Shown: positions 7,688 through 16,648, counted from the stretch's first letter. The stretch is DNA of 33,531 nt from Actinomycetota bacterium (GCA_009927705.1 RFMK01000115.1:1-33531), one strand, 5' to 3'. Translations and numbers: made by a program. The notes: a model not told the origin generated them from the sequence alone.

Positions 7688-8911
7688 ATGGCGCGCTTAG
7701 ATCTTCCTCTCGGAATTGTCCTTGCAGGTGGTGAAGGAAAGCGTTTAATGCCGCTCACTGCAGATCGAGCAAAACCTGCAGTTCCTTTTGGCGGCTCCTA
7801 TCGTCTCGTTGATTTCGTTCTCTCTAATCTTGTTAACGCAGGTTTCTTACGTATCGCAGTATTGACCCAATACAAATCACATTCACTCGATCGCCACATC
7901 ACAACGACATGGCGCATGTCTAATTTACTCGGCAACTACATAACTCCAGTCCCAGCACAACAGAGGCTTGGTCCCCGTTGGTACACAGGTAGTGCCGATG
8001 CGATTCTTCAGAATTTCAATCTCATTCATGATGAGAATCCAAAGCATGTCATCGTCTTTGGCGCAGATCACGTTTATCGCATGAATCCAGATCAGATGTA
8101 CCAGCAGCACCTCCAAACCGGAGCTGGTGTAACTGTTGCTGCGATTCGAGTTAAGCGCACTGAAGCTTCAGAATTCGGAGTTATTGAGTTAGCTGATGAC
8201 GGCGTAACTATTAAGGCTTTCCATGAGAAACCAGCAAATCCGCCGGCAATGCCAGGACACCCTGACTTAGCGCTCGTTTCAATGGGTAACTACATATTTC
8301 GTCGTGATGCGATGGAAGAAGCTTTGATTTTGGATTCGGAAGATGTAGATAGCCGACACGACATTGGGGGAAACATCATTCCCGCCATGACTAAAGCAGG
8401 ATTAGCAAAGGTTTACGATTTCGCAGATAACAATGTTCCTGGTGAGACTGAACGCGATAAGGGTTACTGGCGCGATGTAGGTTCGATTGATTCCTATTTT
8501 GATGCGCACATGGATCTTGTATCTCCTCTGCCAATTTTCAATCTCTACAATCGGCAATGGCCGATTCTGACTAATCCACCATCACTTCCACCCGCAAAGT
8601 TCTCCGAACGTGGAATTGCCTTTGATTCAGTGGTCGGAGCGGGCACGATTATCTCTGGCGGAGAATTACGTCGAACAGTGGCTTCATATGATGTCTATGC
8701 GGGCAGAGATTCGGTTGTCGAGAATTCAGTTCTTATGCCGTCAGTAAAGATTGGCGAGAACGCCAAAGTGCGCAATGCAATTCTTGATAAGAATGTCATC
8801 GTTGAGCCAGGCGCAATGATTGGTTTTGATGCCGAGCGAGATCGCGAGCGTTTCACAGTCTCGGCAGGTGGAATAATTGTTGTTGGAAAAGGCGTCACCG
8901 TTACGCGTTAA
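7688..8911 (+). CDS. glgC: Glucose-1-phosphate adenylyltransferase
   Basis: GlgC makes ADP-glucose from ATP and glucose-1-phosphate, the committed step of glycogen and maltose-1-phosphate synthesis. The 407-residue product shows the nucleotide-binding [20 protein letters not shown], the [10 protein letters not shown] segment, [20 protein letters not shown] in the catalytic domain, [16 protein letters not shown], and a C-terminal left-handed beta-helix domain (about residues 295-407). These enzymes are usually allosteric, responding to sugar phosphates and AMP or Pi. The ATG at 7688 has no usable Shine-Dalgarno site but lies six bases after a -10 hexamer. pfp lies 84 bases downstream on the same strand but appears to have its own promoter region. 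Confidence 0.97.
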   Translation: MARLDLPLGIVLAGGEGKRLMPLTADRAKPAVPFGGSYRLVDFVLSNLVNAGFLRIAVLTQYKSHSLDRHITTTWRMSNLLGNYITPVPAQQRLGPRWYTGSADAILQNFNLIHDENPKHVIVFGADHVYRMNPDQMYQQHLQTGAGVTVAAIRVKRTEASEFGVIELADDGVTIKAFHEKPANPPAMPGHPDLALVSMGNYIFRRDAMEEALILDSEDVDSRHDIGGNIIPAMTKAGLAKVYDFADNNVPGETERDKGYWRDVGSIDSYFDAHMDLVSPLPIFNLYNRQWPILTNPPSLPPAKFSERGIAFDSVVGAGTIISGGELRRTVASYDVYAGRDSVVENSVLMPSVKIGENAKVRNAILDKNVIVEPGAMIGFDAERDRERFTVSAGGIIVVGKGVTVTR

Positions 8912-8934
8912 AACTCGGACAAAAGCGCATACGC

Positions 8935-8964
8935 TAGACTGCGGCCCTGGGTCAAAGTTGACCC
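8935..8964 (+). promoter_or_regulatory. Candidate pfp promoter with downstream inverted repeat
   Basis: TAGACT at 8935-8940 resembles an actinobacterial -10 box, though no good -35 box is seen. Nine bases later comes a perfect 7+7 inverted repeat, GGGTCAAAGTTGACCC (8949-8964), which would begin around +3 of the transcript. It could be an operator or a 5'-leader hairpin. TTGACC in its right arm could instead serve as a -35 box, but no -10 box follows at a suitable distance. Confidence 0.4.
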
Positions 8965-8995
8965 CCAATCCATAATTAATCGGAGACTATTCAAT

Positions 8996-10021
8996 ATGCG
9001 TTTCGGTGTGCTCACAGGTGGCGGAGATTGCCCAGGACTCAATGCGGTTATTCGTGCGGTAGTGCGTAAGGGTGAAAAAGAGTATGGCTACGAATTCGTA
9101 GGTTTCCGTGATGGATGGAAGGGCCCACTTGAGGGTTTGACCATGCCACTCAATATCGCCGCAACGCGTGGAATCCTTCCTCGAGGGGGAACGATTCTTG
9201 GTTCTTCGCGCACCAACCCATTCAAGATTGAAAATGGCGTAGAGCGCATCAAAGAAAATCTTGCCAAGATGAATATTGATGCCCTCATCGCCATCGGTGG
9301 CGAGGACACTCTTGGTGTTGCCACCAAACTTGATGCGCTTGGCGTGAAAGTAATTGGCGTTCCTAAAACCATTGATAATGATTTGAACAATACCGATTAC
9401 ACATTCGGCTTTGATACATCGGTAAATATTGCCGTTGAGGCAATTGACCGTTTACACACCACAGCGGAGTCTCACCACCGTGCGCTCATCGTTGAAGTTA
9501 TGGGTCGTCACGCTGGATGGATCGCGCTGCACTCAGGACTCGCAGGCGGAGCATCATGCATCCTGATTCCAGAAGTTCCATTTGATATTGAAAAAGTATG
9601 TAAGTACGTCGAATCCCGTTTTGAGCAGTCATACGCTCCAATCATCGTCGTTGCTGAAGGAGCGCTTCCTAAGGATGGCGATATCGTTACTAAAGATGCG
9701 ACTCTTGATTCCTTTGGCCATGTGAAGCTTTCAGGTATCGGCGAGTGGCTAGCAAAAGAAATTGAGAAGCGCACTGGGACCGAGGCTCGTACTTCAATCC
9801 TCGGCCATATCCAGCGCGGCGGAACCCCAACTGCATTTGATCGAGTGCTTGCTACCCGTTTTGGACTTCATGCGATTACTGCGGCCCATGAAGGTGATTG
9901 GGGCAAGATGGTGGCGCTCCACGGCACCAACATTGCACGTGTTCCATTGGCATCAGCCACTGAGAAGCTCAAGACCGTTGACCCAACGCTTCTTGCTGAA
10001 GCAGAAGTATTCTTCGGTTAA
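8996..10021 (+). CDS. pfp: Phosphofructokinase, predicted pyrophosphate-dependent
   Basis: This 341-residue group A phosphofructokinase interconverts fructose-6-phosphate and fructose-1,6-bisphosphate. Two positions that separate phosphoryl donors are readable. At residues 101-105 it has GGEDT, so Asp104 replaces the glycine of ATP enzymes, and Lys124 lies in PKTIDND. Asp at 104 with Lys at 124 is the pattern of PPi-dependent enzymes, such as the well-studied Amycolatopsis type of similar length. Other family motifs are LTGGGDCPGLNAVIR, the catalytic TIDND, MGRHAGW and GHIQRGG. A PPi enzyme would be reversible and could work in both glycolysis and gluconeogenesis. The start has GGAG ten bases upstream and an 84-base leader region. 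aroG follows after 42 bases. Confidence 0.9.
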   Translation: MRFGVLTGGGDCPGLNAVIRAVVRKGEKEYGYEFVGFRDGWKGPLEGLTMPLNIAATRGILPRGGTILGSSRTNPFKIENGVERIKENLAKMNIDALIAIGGEDTLGVATKLDALGVKVIGVPKTIDNDLNNTDYTFGFDTSVNIAVEAIDRLHTTAESHHRALIVEVMGRHAGWIALHSGLAGGASCILIPEVPFDIEKVCKYVESRFEQSYAPIIVVAEGALPKDGDIVTKDATLDSFGHVKLSGIGEWLAKEIEKRTGTEARTSILGHIQRGGTPTAFDRVLATRFGLHAITAAHEGDWGKMVALHGTNIARVPLASATEKLKTVDPTLLAEAEVFFG

Positions 10022-10050
10022 TAGGTCTTCGTCCCTGGACTGATTCTCCC

Positions 10051-10056
10051 TACCCT
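10051..10056 (+). promoter_or_regulatory. Predicted -10 box for DAHP synthase
   Basis: TACCCT lies seven bases before the ATG at 10064. The intervening bases are pyrimidine-rich with no Shine-Dalgarno site, so a leaderless transcript is the simplest reading. The same hexamer appears in the metF and doxX promoters. Confidence 0.5.
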
Positions 10057-10063
10057 TACCTCT

Positions 10064-11416
10064 ATGTCCGCTTCCTCGGTCTCACTCGAAACTCTCTTCA
10101 ACGAGGGTCTCGTTGCTGCACAACAACCTGCTTGGCCGAACACAGAAGCTGTAAATAAGGCGGTCTCCGAACTTAAGACGCTCCCACCTCTGGTTTTCGC
10201 TGGCGAATGTGACAACCTCAAAGCAAGAATCGCAGAAGCTGCTGATGGAAAAGCGTTTTGGCTTCAAGGCGGAGATTGCGCAGAAACTTTTGCTGGCGCA
10301 ACCGCAGATTCCATTCGCAATCGCATCAAAACTATTCTTCAGATGGCAGCAGTTCTGCAATACGGAGCAAGTCTTCCAGTCATTAAGGTCGGTCGAATGG
10401 CTGGTCAGTTTGCGAAACCACGTAGCAACGACATTGAGAAACGCGGAGATGTGAGTCTTCCGGCCTATCGCGGCGATGCTGTTAATGACCTTGAATTCAC
10501 GGAGTCTGCACGAACTCCTGATCCACAAAGACTTGTGAAGGTGTATCACACATCTTCTGCAACCCTCAATCTTGTGCGCGCATTTACGCAAGGCGGATTT
10601 GCTGACTTAAGACTCGTTCATGAGTGGAATAAGGGGTTCGTAAAAGACTCTCGAATTGGCGCACGTTACGAGCAGATGGCAAATGAGATTGGTCGCGCTC
10701 TAGATTTCATGAGAAGTGCAGGCATCAATCCTGAAGAATTTAAGACCGTTGATTTCTATTCAAGCCATGAAGCGCTGATTCTCGAGTATGAGAAAGCTTT
10801 GACACGTATCGATTCACGAACCGGTTTACCTTATGACGTCTCTGCACATTTTGTCTGGATCGGCGAGCGAACCCGACAACTTGATGGTGCGCATATGGAC
10901 TTTGCGAAAAAGATTAAGAATCCAATTGGCGTGAAACTCGGTCCGAAGACAACAGCAGATGATGCTTTAACAATGATCAAAGAACTCAATCCGGAAAATG
11001 AACCTGGACGCCTTACTTTCATCACTCGTATGGGCGCAGGCAATATCCGTTCAATTCTGCCGCCGCTCGTTGAGGCAGTAACCAAATCAGGCGCCAAAGT
11101 GCTCTGGGTATGCGATCCAATGCATGGAAATACTTATGAAGCTCCAAGTGGTTTTAAGACTCGTAAATTCGATGATGTTTTAGACGAAGTCAAAGGCTTC
11201 TTTGAAGTTCACCACAAATTGGGCACGCATCCCGGCGGAATCCATATCGAGCTCACAGGTGATGATGTGACTGAGTGCGTGGGCGGAGGAGAAGAGATCT
11301 CGCATGAAGACTTAGCTACCCGATATGAGACCGCTTGCGATCCACGCCTGAATCACACACAGTCTCTTGAACTGGCCTTCCTTGTTGCTGAGATGCTTCG
11401 CGACCGCAAGTTATAA
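10064..11416 (+). CDS. aroG: 3-deoxy-7-phosphoheptulonate synthase, class II
   Basis: This enzyme condenses phosphoenolpyruvate and erythrose-4-phosphate to DAHP, the first step of the shikimate pathway. The 450-residue protein is the plant-like class II type usual in Actinobacteria. Its marks are LPPLVFAGECDNLKARI, FWLQGGDCAETFAG (a metal-ligand cysteine), VIKVGRMAGQFAKPRS, DFYSSHEALILEYE, HFVWIGERTRQLDGAH, and the late VLWVCDPMHGNTYE and GGIHIELTGDDVTEC with metal ligands. Class II enzymes are typically feedback-inhibited by aromatic amino acids, and the long N-terminus fits a regulated form. It lies 42 bases after pfp with its own promoter-like hexamer, and ogt follows after 48 bases. Confidence 0.96.
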   Translation: MSASSVSLETLFNEGLVAAQQPAWPNTEAVNKAVSELKTLPPLVFAGECDNLKARIAEAADGKAFWLQGGDCAETFAGATADSIRNRIKTILQMAAVLQYGASLPVIKVGRMAGQFAKPRSNDIEKRGDVSLPAYRGDAVNDLEFTESARTPDPQRLVKVYHTSSATLNLVRAFTQGGFADLRLVHEWNKGFVKDSRIGARYEQMANEIGRALDFMRSAGINPEEFKTVDFYSSHEALILEYEKALTRIDSRTGLPYDVSAHFVWIGERTRQLDGAHMDFAKKIKNPIGVKLGPKTTADDALTMIKELNPENEPGRLTFITRMGAGNIRSILPPLVEAVTKSGAKVLWVCDPMHGNTYEAPSGFKTRKFDDVLDEVKGFFEVHHKLGTHPGGIHIELTGDDVTECVGGGEEISHEDLATRYETACDPRLNHTQSLELAFLVAEMLRDRKL

Positions 11417-11452
11417 AGTCACACTCCATTCCCAAATAACCCGGAGCAGGCA

Positions 11453-11458
11453 TACAGT
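11453..11458 (+). promoter_or_regulatory. Predicted -10 box of leaderless ogt promoter
   Basis: TACAGT lies exactly six bases (GCCTCT) before the GTG start at 11465, with no Shine-Dalgarno site between. This supports the GTG start and a leaderless ogt transcript. Confidence 0.6.
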
Positions 11459-11464
11459 GCCTCT

Positions 11465-11959
11465 GTGTTGCTGCGTTCATCCCTGAAGACTCCAATCGGA
11501 ACGCTATCCCTTATTTCTCGAGAACAGATCCTCTTAGCTGCAGGGTTTGCTTCACATGATGAGTTAGCAAAGGGTTTGTCTCAAACTGATAGAGATACTG
11601 ACTCAAAGAAAGTCGTCTCAATTCCGGCAATCAACGCTCTTCTCGAAGATTATTTTGATGGCGATCTCTTTGCGCTCGATGGAATAAAAGTTGATCAGCC
11701 TGGTGAAAGTTTTTCTCAGCAAGCATGGAAAGGAATGCGCAAAGTTACGCCGGGAAAAGTTATTTCCTATGCGGAGTTAGCAAAGAAGGCAGGATCTCCT
11801 GATGCAGTGAGAGCGGCTGGCAGTGCTTGTGCACGTAACTTAATCGCCGTCGTAGTACCGTGTCATCGCATCGTGAAGACCGGTGGAGCACTAGGAAACT
11901 ACGCTTATGGCTTGAAATATAAAGAGTGGTTACTTCGCCACGAAGGCGCTATTAAGTAG
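11465..11959 (+). CDS. ogt: Methylated-DNA-protein-cysteine methyltransferase
   Basis: This suicide repair protein transfers alkyl groups from O6-alkylguanine in DNA to its own cysteine. The 164-residue protein has the short N-terminal domain, the helix-turn-helix region with GKVISYAELAKKAGSPDAVRAAGSA split by the arginine finger (Arg116), and the acceptor Cys133 in PCHRIV followed by GALGNYAYGLKYKEWLLRHEG. Length and motifs are normal. It starts with GTG, six bases after a -10-like hexamer. Its last 30 bases overlap the end of ltaE on the opposite strand, with no terminator between the two genes. The endonuclease IV gene nearby is another base-damage repair function. Confidence 0.95.
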   Translation: MLLRSSLKTPIGTLSLISREQILLAAGFASHDELAKGLSQTDRDTDSKKVVSIPAINALLEDYFDGDLFALDGIKVDQPGESFSQQAWKGMRKVTPGKVISYAELAKKAGSPDAVRAAGSACARNLIAVVVPCHRIVKTGGALGNYAYGLKYKEWLLRHEGAIK

Positions 11960-12994
11960 ATCTTGAAGGATTGAAGCAGCACGCTCAATCTGTGAATCAT
12001 TCACATCTCGGTGCGTCACAAGTCGAACAAAAGTTGGGCCAAGCGCGCTAATCCATAACCCTTTTTCTCGGGCATTTGCAGCGAATTGAGCGGCAGATAG
12101 TTGTGCGCCGGTCAGCTCTAATCCAACAATGTTGGTTTCCACAGTCGAAGGATCAATGGTGGTGGGGGCAGCACTGGCGCATGCTACGGCCAAAGTTTTT
12201 GCGCGCCGATGATCTTCGGCCAAACTCGCAATATTGTGATCAAGAGCGTAGTGACCGGCGGCGGCAAGTAGTCCTATTTGACGCATTCCTGCGCCATAGC
12301 GTTTACGCCACACGCGAGCTTTAGCAACTCTTTCTTTCGTAGAGATCATCAGTGAACCTACAGGTGCGCCTAATCCCTTTGATAAGCAGACGCTTACCGT
12401 GTCGAAATACTTTCCATACTCAGAAAATGCGATACCAGTAGCAACATGGGCATTCCAAATTCGCGCTCCATCAAGATGCATTGCCATACCTCGTCGAGAC
12501 GATGCTTCTCGAAGGGCCGCAATCTCGCTGATTGGTTGGACAGTCCCACCGCCAAAGTTATGTGTGTTTTCAACAGCAATTGCTGTAGTGGATACCAAGT
12601 AAGGACCTGAATCAGGTTTAGCTAAATGCATCGCATCTGATGCGCTCAATAACCCGCGATGTGCAAGCCATGTACGAGTGGTGATTCCACTGAAGACTGC
12701 TGCGGCGCCAAGTTCAGCCCGTGCAATGTGAGAGTTCGTTTCGCAAATTAGCTCTTCACCTGGGGCGACCAACATGCGGATTGCTAATTGGTTGGCAAGA
12801 GATCCAGTCGGGGTGAATACTGCGGCTTCTTTACCAAAGAGAGCAGCGACTCTTTCTTCAAGCGAGTTAACGGTCGGGTCATCGCTATAGACATCATCGC
12901 CCACCGGAGCTTGAGCGATCGCGGCTCGCATCTCTGGAGAAGGGCGGGTGACGGTGTCGGAGCGAAGATCGATGACCGAATCATGGGAAGCCAT
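11930..12994 (-). CDS. ltaE: Low-specificity L-threonine aldolase
   Basis: This PLP enzyme splits L-threonine or L-allo-threonine into glycine and acetaldehyde and can act on other beta-hydroxy amino acids. The 354-residue protein begins DLRSDTVTRPSPEMRAA, a family hallmark, and contains GDDVYSDDPTVNSLEE, the AMHLDGARIWNA segment with the PLP-contacting aspartate, and the Schiff-base Lys206 in VSVCLSKGLGAPVGS. It is the last gene of the run beginning at pnuT, 12 bases after the EamA permease gene. Its end overlaps ogt by 30 bases on the other strand. It offers the cell a route to glycine; whether the EamA neighbour moves an amino acid is unknown. Confidence 0.94.
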   Translation of the reverse strand: MASHDSVIDLRSDTVTRPSPEMRAAIAQAPVGDDVYSDDPTVNSLEERVAALFGKEAAVFTPTGSLANQLAIRMLVAPGEELICETNSHIARAELGAAAVFSGITTRTWLAHRGLLSASDAMHLAKPDSGPYLVSTTAIAVENTHNFGGGTVQPISEIAALREASSRRGMAMHLDGARIWNAHVATGIAFSEYGKYFDTVSVCLSKGLGAPVGSLMISTKERVAKARVWRKRYGAGMRQIGLLAAAGHYALDHNIASLAEDHRRAKTLAVACASAAPTTIDPSTVETNIVGLELTGAQLSAAQFAANAREKGLWISALGPTFVRLVTHRDVNDSQIERAASILQDLLNSAFVAK

Positions 12995-13006
12995 GGCGTA
13001 ATACTC

Positions 13007-13867
13007 TCAGGATTGAGAAGAACTGGGAACCCGCGGCTGAACGATTGCCAGCATTGCAATGAGCACAAGAGTTCCTCCAAGAGCGAGCCGCAAGGTGAAC
13101 GGCTCCATTCCATACATAAATGAGAAGAGCGCTGCAAAGACGACTTCCATCGTGAGAATGACTGCAACTTTCGTTGTAGAAATTCTTGCTTGAGACCACG
13201 TTTGAATAACGAATGCAATCGCAGTAGCAAACAAGGCCGTGAAAATGATGACAGCCCAAACATGTGTATCTGGAGGCGCAACGAAGCCATTGATGCTTGC
13301 TGGAATTGATGCTAGAAGTGCACAACCTATGAGTTGCATGACGGTTAATGCATAGGCATCGAAGTTCTTACTCCACGAGCCCAACAAGATGATGTGAATC
13401 GCAAAAAGAACCGCTGAGATCAAGACAAAGATCTCTCCGAGCCCCACACTCCACCCTTCGACGGAGAGAATCCCTAAACCAAGTACTGCTAAAAATACGT
13501 AACCCCACATCGCTTTAGTCAGTCTTTCTTTGAGGAAGATTGAGGCAAGCAGCGGTGTGAAAACAACATAAAGTCCAGTAATAAAGCCAGTAATTGCCGG
13601 AGTTGTGCGATCCAAACCGAGAGTCTGGAAAATGTATCCAGAGCCAAGCGCCATCCCAATCATTAGGCCCTTCATAACGAGTTCTTTTGTGAAGCGCTTC
13701 AATACCGAAGGGCGAAGAGCGATCATTGCAGCTGCGGCAACGATGAAGCGAGAGGTTAGGAAGCTGTAGACATCTTGTTGGTCAAGGATGTCCTTCATCC
13801 ATACGAACGAGATTCCCCACATGGCAGCAACAGCTAGAAGCGCCCAGGGCGCTAACTTCATCTGCAT
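13007..13867 (-). CDS. EamA/DMT family permease
   Basis: A second drug/metabolite transporter family protein, 286 residues with about ten predicted membrane segments in two EamA repeats. Visible are LAVAAMWGISFVWMKDILDQ near the N-terminus, TTPAITGFITGLYVVFTPLL in the first repeat, and EVVFAALFSFMYGMEPFTLR in the second. It is clearly a paralogue group member but not a close copy of the gene at 5620-6498. The ATG at 13867 shares one base with the nfo stop codon (TAATG), so translation is coupled; a second in-frame ATG lies two codons on. Substrate unknown. Context between nfo and ltaE gives no firm clue. Confidence 0.88.
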   Translation of the reverse strand: MQMKLAPWALLAVAAMWGISFVWMKDILDQQDVYSFLTSRFIVAAAAMIALRPSVLKRFTKELVMKGLMIGMALGSGYIFQTLGLDRTTPAITGFITGLYVVFTPLLASIFLKERLTKAMWGYVFLAVLGLGILSVEGWSVGLGEIFVLISAVLFAIHIILLGSWSKNFDAYALTVMQLIGCALLASIPASINGFVAPPDTHVWAVIIFTALFATAIAFVIQTWSQARISTTKVAVILTMEVVFAALFSFMYGMEPFTLRLALGGTLVLIAMLAIVQPRVPSSSQS

Positions 13868-14757
13868 TATTTATCGCGCATCTTCCTTAGCAGTGCTACT
13901 TCTTTCCCATGTTCTGGTTCTTCGCCCGGAGTTTCGAGTATGAGTGGGGCATTTACAACGGCTGGATGTGCGAGCAGCTCTTCGAATGGTTTCACGCCGA
14001 TTTCTCCATCACCTAAGTTCTGGTGGCGATCCTTAAGAGAACCTAGTACGTCCATCGAATCATTGGCATGTATGAGTTGAATCCGTTCTGCTCCTGCAAC
14101 GTCAACCAGAAGGTCAATTGTCTTAGTCATTCCGCCCTTTGATTTGATGTCGTGCCCAGCAGCAAAAACGTGGCAGGTGTCTAAACAGACTCCAACTTTT
14201 GGATGCCACTCCAAAGCTTCAAAGTAGTTATTCAAGTCATCCAATTTCTTCACTAGGGACTGACCTTGTCCTGCAGTTGGCTCCAGAAGTAACCATGGAT
14301 CTTTATCGTCCAACTTTTCGAGAATTGGCATCATTCCATCATGTATCTGTTTCCACGCTTGTTTGACATGTCCCTCATCAACGGCTGATCCGGTATGGAT
14401 AACAACGCCAAGAGCGTTAATTTCTCGGCCGCGTTTCAATGAATAAGCGGTCGATGCAAGGGAATTTTTATATGTACCTTCAGTTGGTGAACCAAGATTG
14501 ATGAGGAATGGCGCATGCACATAAGTTTCTATATCCAGCGATTGAGCTTTCTCAATAAATGCGAGATCGGCTTGAGGATTGGCTTCAGGCATTGCCCAGC
14601 CCCGAGGATTTGAGGCAAAGACTTGGATCGCTTCGGCCTTTATTGTCTCTGCATATTCGATGGAGCGCTTTGCCATTCCGCCAGAAGTTGGAACATGCGC
14701 CCCAAGACGAGGTCGCTTCAATTTTGAAGTAATGGATTTCTTAGCGGATGTCGACAC
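13867..14757 (-). CDS. nfo: Endonuclease IV
   Basis: Endonuclease IV is a zinc-dependent AP endonuclease that cuts 5' of abasic sites in base-excision repair. The 296-residue TIM-barrel protein shows GAHVPTSGG at the start, ALGVVIHTGSA with a metal-ligand histidine, LLLEPTAGQG with a ligand glutamate, GVCLDTCHVFAAGHDI, LIHANDSMDVLGSLKDRHQNLGDGEIG split across the barrel end, and LILETPGEE. The N-terminal dozen residues (Ser/Lys-rich) precede the usual family start. The GTG at 14757 lies six bases after TAGGGT, and the gene starts four bases after the pknB stop. The next gene overlaps by one base. Confidence 0.95.
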   Translation of the reverse strand: MSTSAKKSITSKLKRPRLGAHVPTSGGMAKRSIEYAETIKAEAIQVFASNPRGWAMPEANPQADLAFIEKAQSLDIETYVHAPFLINLGSPTEGTYKNSLASTAYSLKRGREINALGVVIHTGSAVDEGHVKQAWKQIHDGMMPILEKLDDKDPWLLLEPTAGQGQSLVKKLDDLNNYFEALEWHPKVGVCLDTCHVFAAGHDIKSKGGMTKTIDLLVDVAGAERIQLIHANDSMDVLGSLKDRHQNLGDGEIGVKPFEELLAHPAVVNAPLILETPGEEPEHGKEVALLRKMRDK

Positions 14758-14761
14758 TCAA

Positions 14762-16648
14762 TCACCCTACAGTGATTGTGACAGTCGAGCCACGTTTGAC
14801 CTTTGTACCAACCTTGGGTGAGACATTGGTAACGACTTTTGTCTTCTTGTTTCCTACCTTCTTTACCGTTGGTTTCAAATCCAGATCTTTGAGCGCGGCA
14901 ACCGCCTTTGCTTCAGAGACCGAGAAGACATTTGGAATGAAGACAAATTCCGAGCCTTTAGAAACGAGAAGCGTGATCGTGCTTCCTTTATCTACTTGGC
15001 CCGCGCCGGGAGTCTGGCTGATGACAGCGCCTATCGGCAGATCCTCACTGTAGACATACTTTGTCTTCACATCAAATCCTGCGTCACTGAGCTCATTAAG
15101 TGCTTGTTCGCCGCTCTTTCCTTTGTAATCTGCGAACGCAACTTGTTCGACGCCGAGTGAGATTACTAAATTAACCTGGCTATCTCGCTTTACTCGCTCA
15201 CCTGACGCGGGGTCAGATCGCATTATGAAGCCTTTGGGGAATTCAGAAGAGAATTCTTCTTTCACATCGCCAAGCACCAGCTTGTTATCTTTCAACTGTT
15301 GTTCAGCAACATCTTGCTTGAGGCCTTGTAGGTTCGGAACTGCATAGCGTTCTTTACCTTTAGAGATTGTGACATCAACTGTTCCATTAGGTGAAACTCG
15401 ACCACCGCCCGCAGGACTTGATGTGATGATCTTCCCATCCGGAATATCTTCGCTAAATTCTTCGGTGGCAACATCAAGCGATAGCCCCAAGTCTTTCAAA
15501 GTTGACGTTGCTTCTTTTACTGTAAGGCCAGCAAGTGATGGGACTACTACTTTGGATCCAGGGCCAAGAAATCCGTACCAAATACCAGCGCCAATGATGA
15601 TTGCTAAGAGAGCTGCAATTCTACGATTACGTTGTACGCGCGCTGAAACCTGCTTCTTCTTCGTTTGAGCAGTCTTCTCTTTCTTCACGGGCGTCTCCTC
15701 TTTCTTTGCAGGTGTAGAGAATTTGGATTTCTTTTCTTTAGCAGCAGGTTTTAAGGGCAGTGGCGGCAGATCCAATTCAAGACTGAGTTGTCGTTTGCGT
15801 GGATCTAGTTTTTCCGAAAGTTCCCTGATCTGTTCTAGCAAAACGCCAGCATCTCTTGGACGTTTATCCGGATTTATGTCTGTCGCTGAGAGCACTAACG
15901 CATCGACCTCAGCAGAGATTGTCGATTTCAGAGTTGAGGGGGCAGGAACTCTCTCATTGACATGTCGAATCGCAATCTGAACGGGGTCATCACCCTGATA
16001 CGGCTTCTGACCAGTAAGAATCTCGAAGAGGACAATTCCAAGTGAGTAAATATCACTGCGCGCATCGGCGACGCCGCGTTGTACTTGTTCTGGAGAGAGA
16101 TATGAAACGCTACCGAGGATTACGCTCGATTCTGCGGTCATCGTATTTCCAAGGAGTGCTCCGCGCGCCAGACCAAAGTCAGCAATCTTTATCCGGCCCT
16201 CTTTAGAGACCAAGATATTTTCTGGCTTTATATCGCGATGTGTGATTCCCAATTTATGTGCTGCTGCAAGCGCACTCGCGACTGGTGTCATGATTTGAAG
16301 AGCACGTTCAACAGTAAGTGAACCTTGTTCATGCAAATAATCTCGAAGGGTTGCACCCTCGACAAGTTCCATAACAATGAATACACATGGAACACCCCCT
16401 TGATTCCAGCCTTGATCTAGGACCGAAACGATGTTGGGGTGGGAGAGCGATGCAGCTGCTTTTGCTTCTCGAATAAATCGTGAGACGAACTGTTCATCTT
16501 GCGCCAGATGGGGATGCATTACTTTTACAGCAACCTGACGGTCGAGGCGAAGATCTAAGGCGGCGTAGATAGTGGCCATTCCACCGGAAGCAACGATTCG
16601 GCTGAGCTGATATCGCCCATCGATGACTTCACCAGTTAGATCTGACAC
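14762..16648 (-). CDS. pknB: PASTA-domain serine/threonine protein kinase
   Basis: This is a transmembrane PknB-type kinase, which senses muropeptides or lipid II and regulates growth and cell-wall synthesis. The 628-residue protein has a cytoplasmic kinase domain (about 10-280) with the Gly-rich loop ending SGGMAT, Lys42, Glu61, the catalytic HRDIKPEN (Asp139, Asn144) and DFG at 157-159. A Lys-rich linker follows, then one membrane segment (about 344-362) and four extracellular PASTA repeats (about 367-628). The GTG start at 16648 lies six bases after TAAAAT, close to a consensus -10 box. Many actinobacterial pknB genes sit with pstP, rodA and pbpA; here the neighbours are a small kinase and nfo, so this may be a paralogue of the division-cluster kinase. 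Confidence 0.95.
   Translation of the reverse strand: MSDLTGEVIDGRYQLSRIVASGGMATIYAALDLRLDRQVAVKVMHPHLAQDEQFVSRFIREAKAAASLSHPNIVSVLDQGWNQGGVPCVFIVMELVEGATLRDYLHEQGSLTVERALQIMTPVASALAAAHKLGITHRDIKPENILVSKEGRIKIADFGLARGALLGNTMTAESSVILGSVSYLSPEQVQRGVADARSDIYSLGIVLFEILTGQKPYQGDDPVQIAIRHVNERVPAPSTLKSTISAEVDALVLSATDINPDKRPRDAGVLLEQIRELSEKLDPRKRQLSLELDLPPLPLKPAAKEKKSKFSTPAKKEETPVKKEKTAQTKKKQVSARVQRNRRIAALLAIIIGAGIWYGFLGPGSKVVVPSLAGLTVKEATSTLKDLGLSLDVATEEFSEDIPDGKIITSSPAGGGRVSPNGTVDVTISKGKERYAVPNLQGLKQDVAEQQLKDNKLVLGDVKEEFSSEFPKGFIMRSDPASGERVKRDSQVNLVISLGVEQVAFADYKGKSGEQALNELSDAGFDVKTKYVYSEDLPIGAVISQTPGAGQVDKGSTITLLVSKGSEFVFIPNVFSVSEAKAVAALKDLDLKPTVKKVGNKKTKVVTNVSPKVGTKVKRGSTVTITVG
14764..14769 (-). 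promoter_or_regulatory. Predicted -10 box of leaderless nfo promoter
   Basis: On the minus strand TAGGGT lies exactly six bases (GATTGA) before the nfo GTG, spanning the end of pknB. No Shine-Dalgarno site is present. It would let nfo be transcribed apart from the TPP-controlled upstream genes. Confidence 0.5.

Noticed and set aside
8996-10021. Calling the phosphofructokinase ATP-dependent pfkA
   Set aside because: Asp104 and Lys124 are the PPi pattern; ATP enzymes have glycine at 104.
12788-13123. Plus-strand open frame of 111 codons across ltaE and the EamA gene
   Set aside because: It is a shadow of two recognisable minus-strand genes and crosses their junction.
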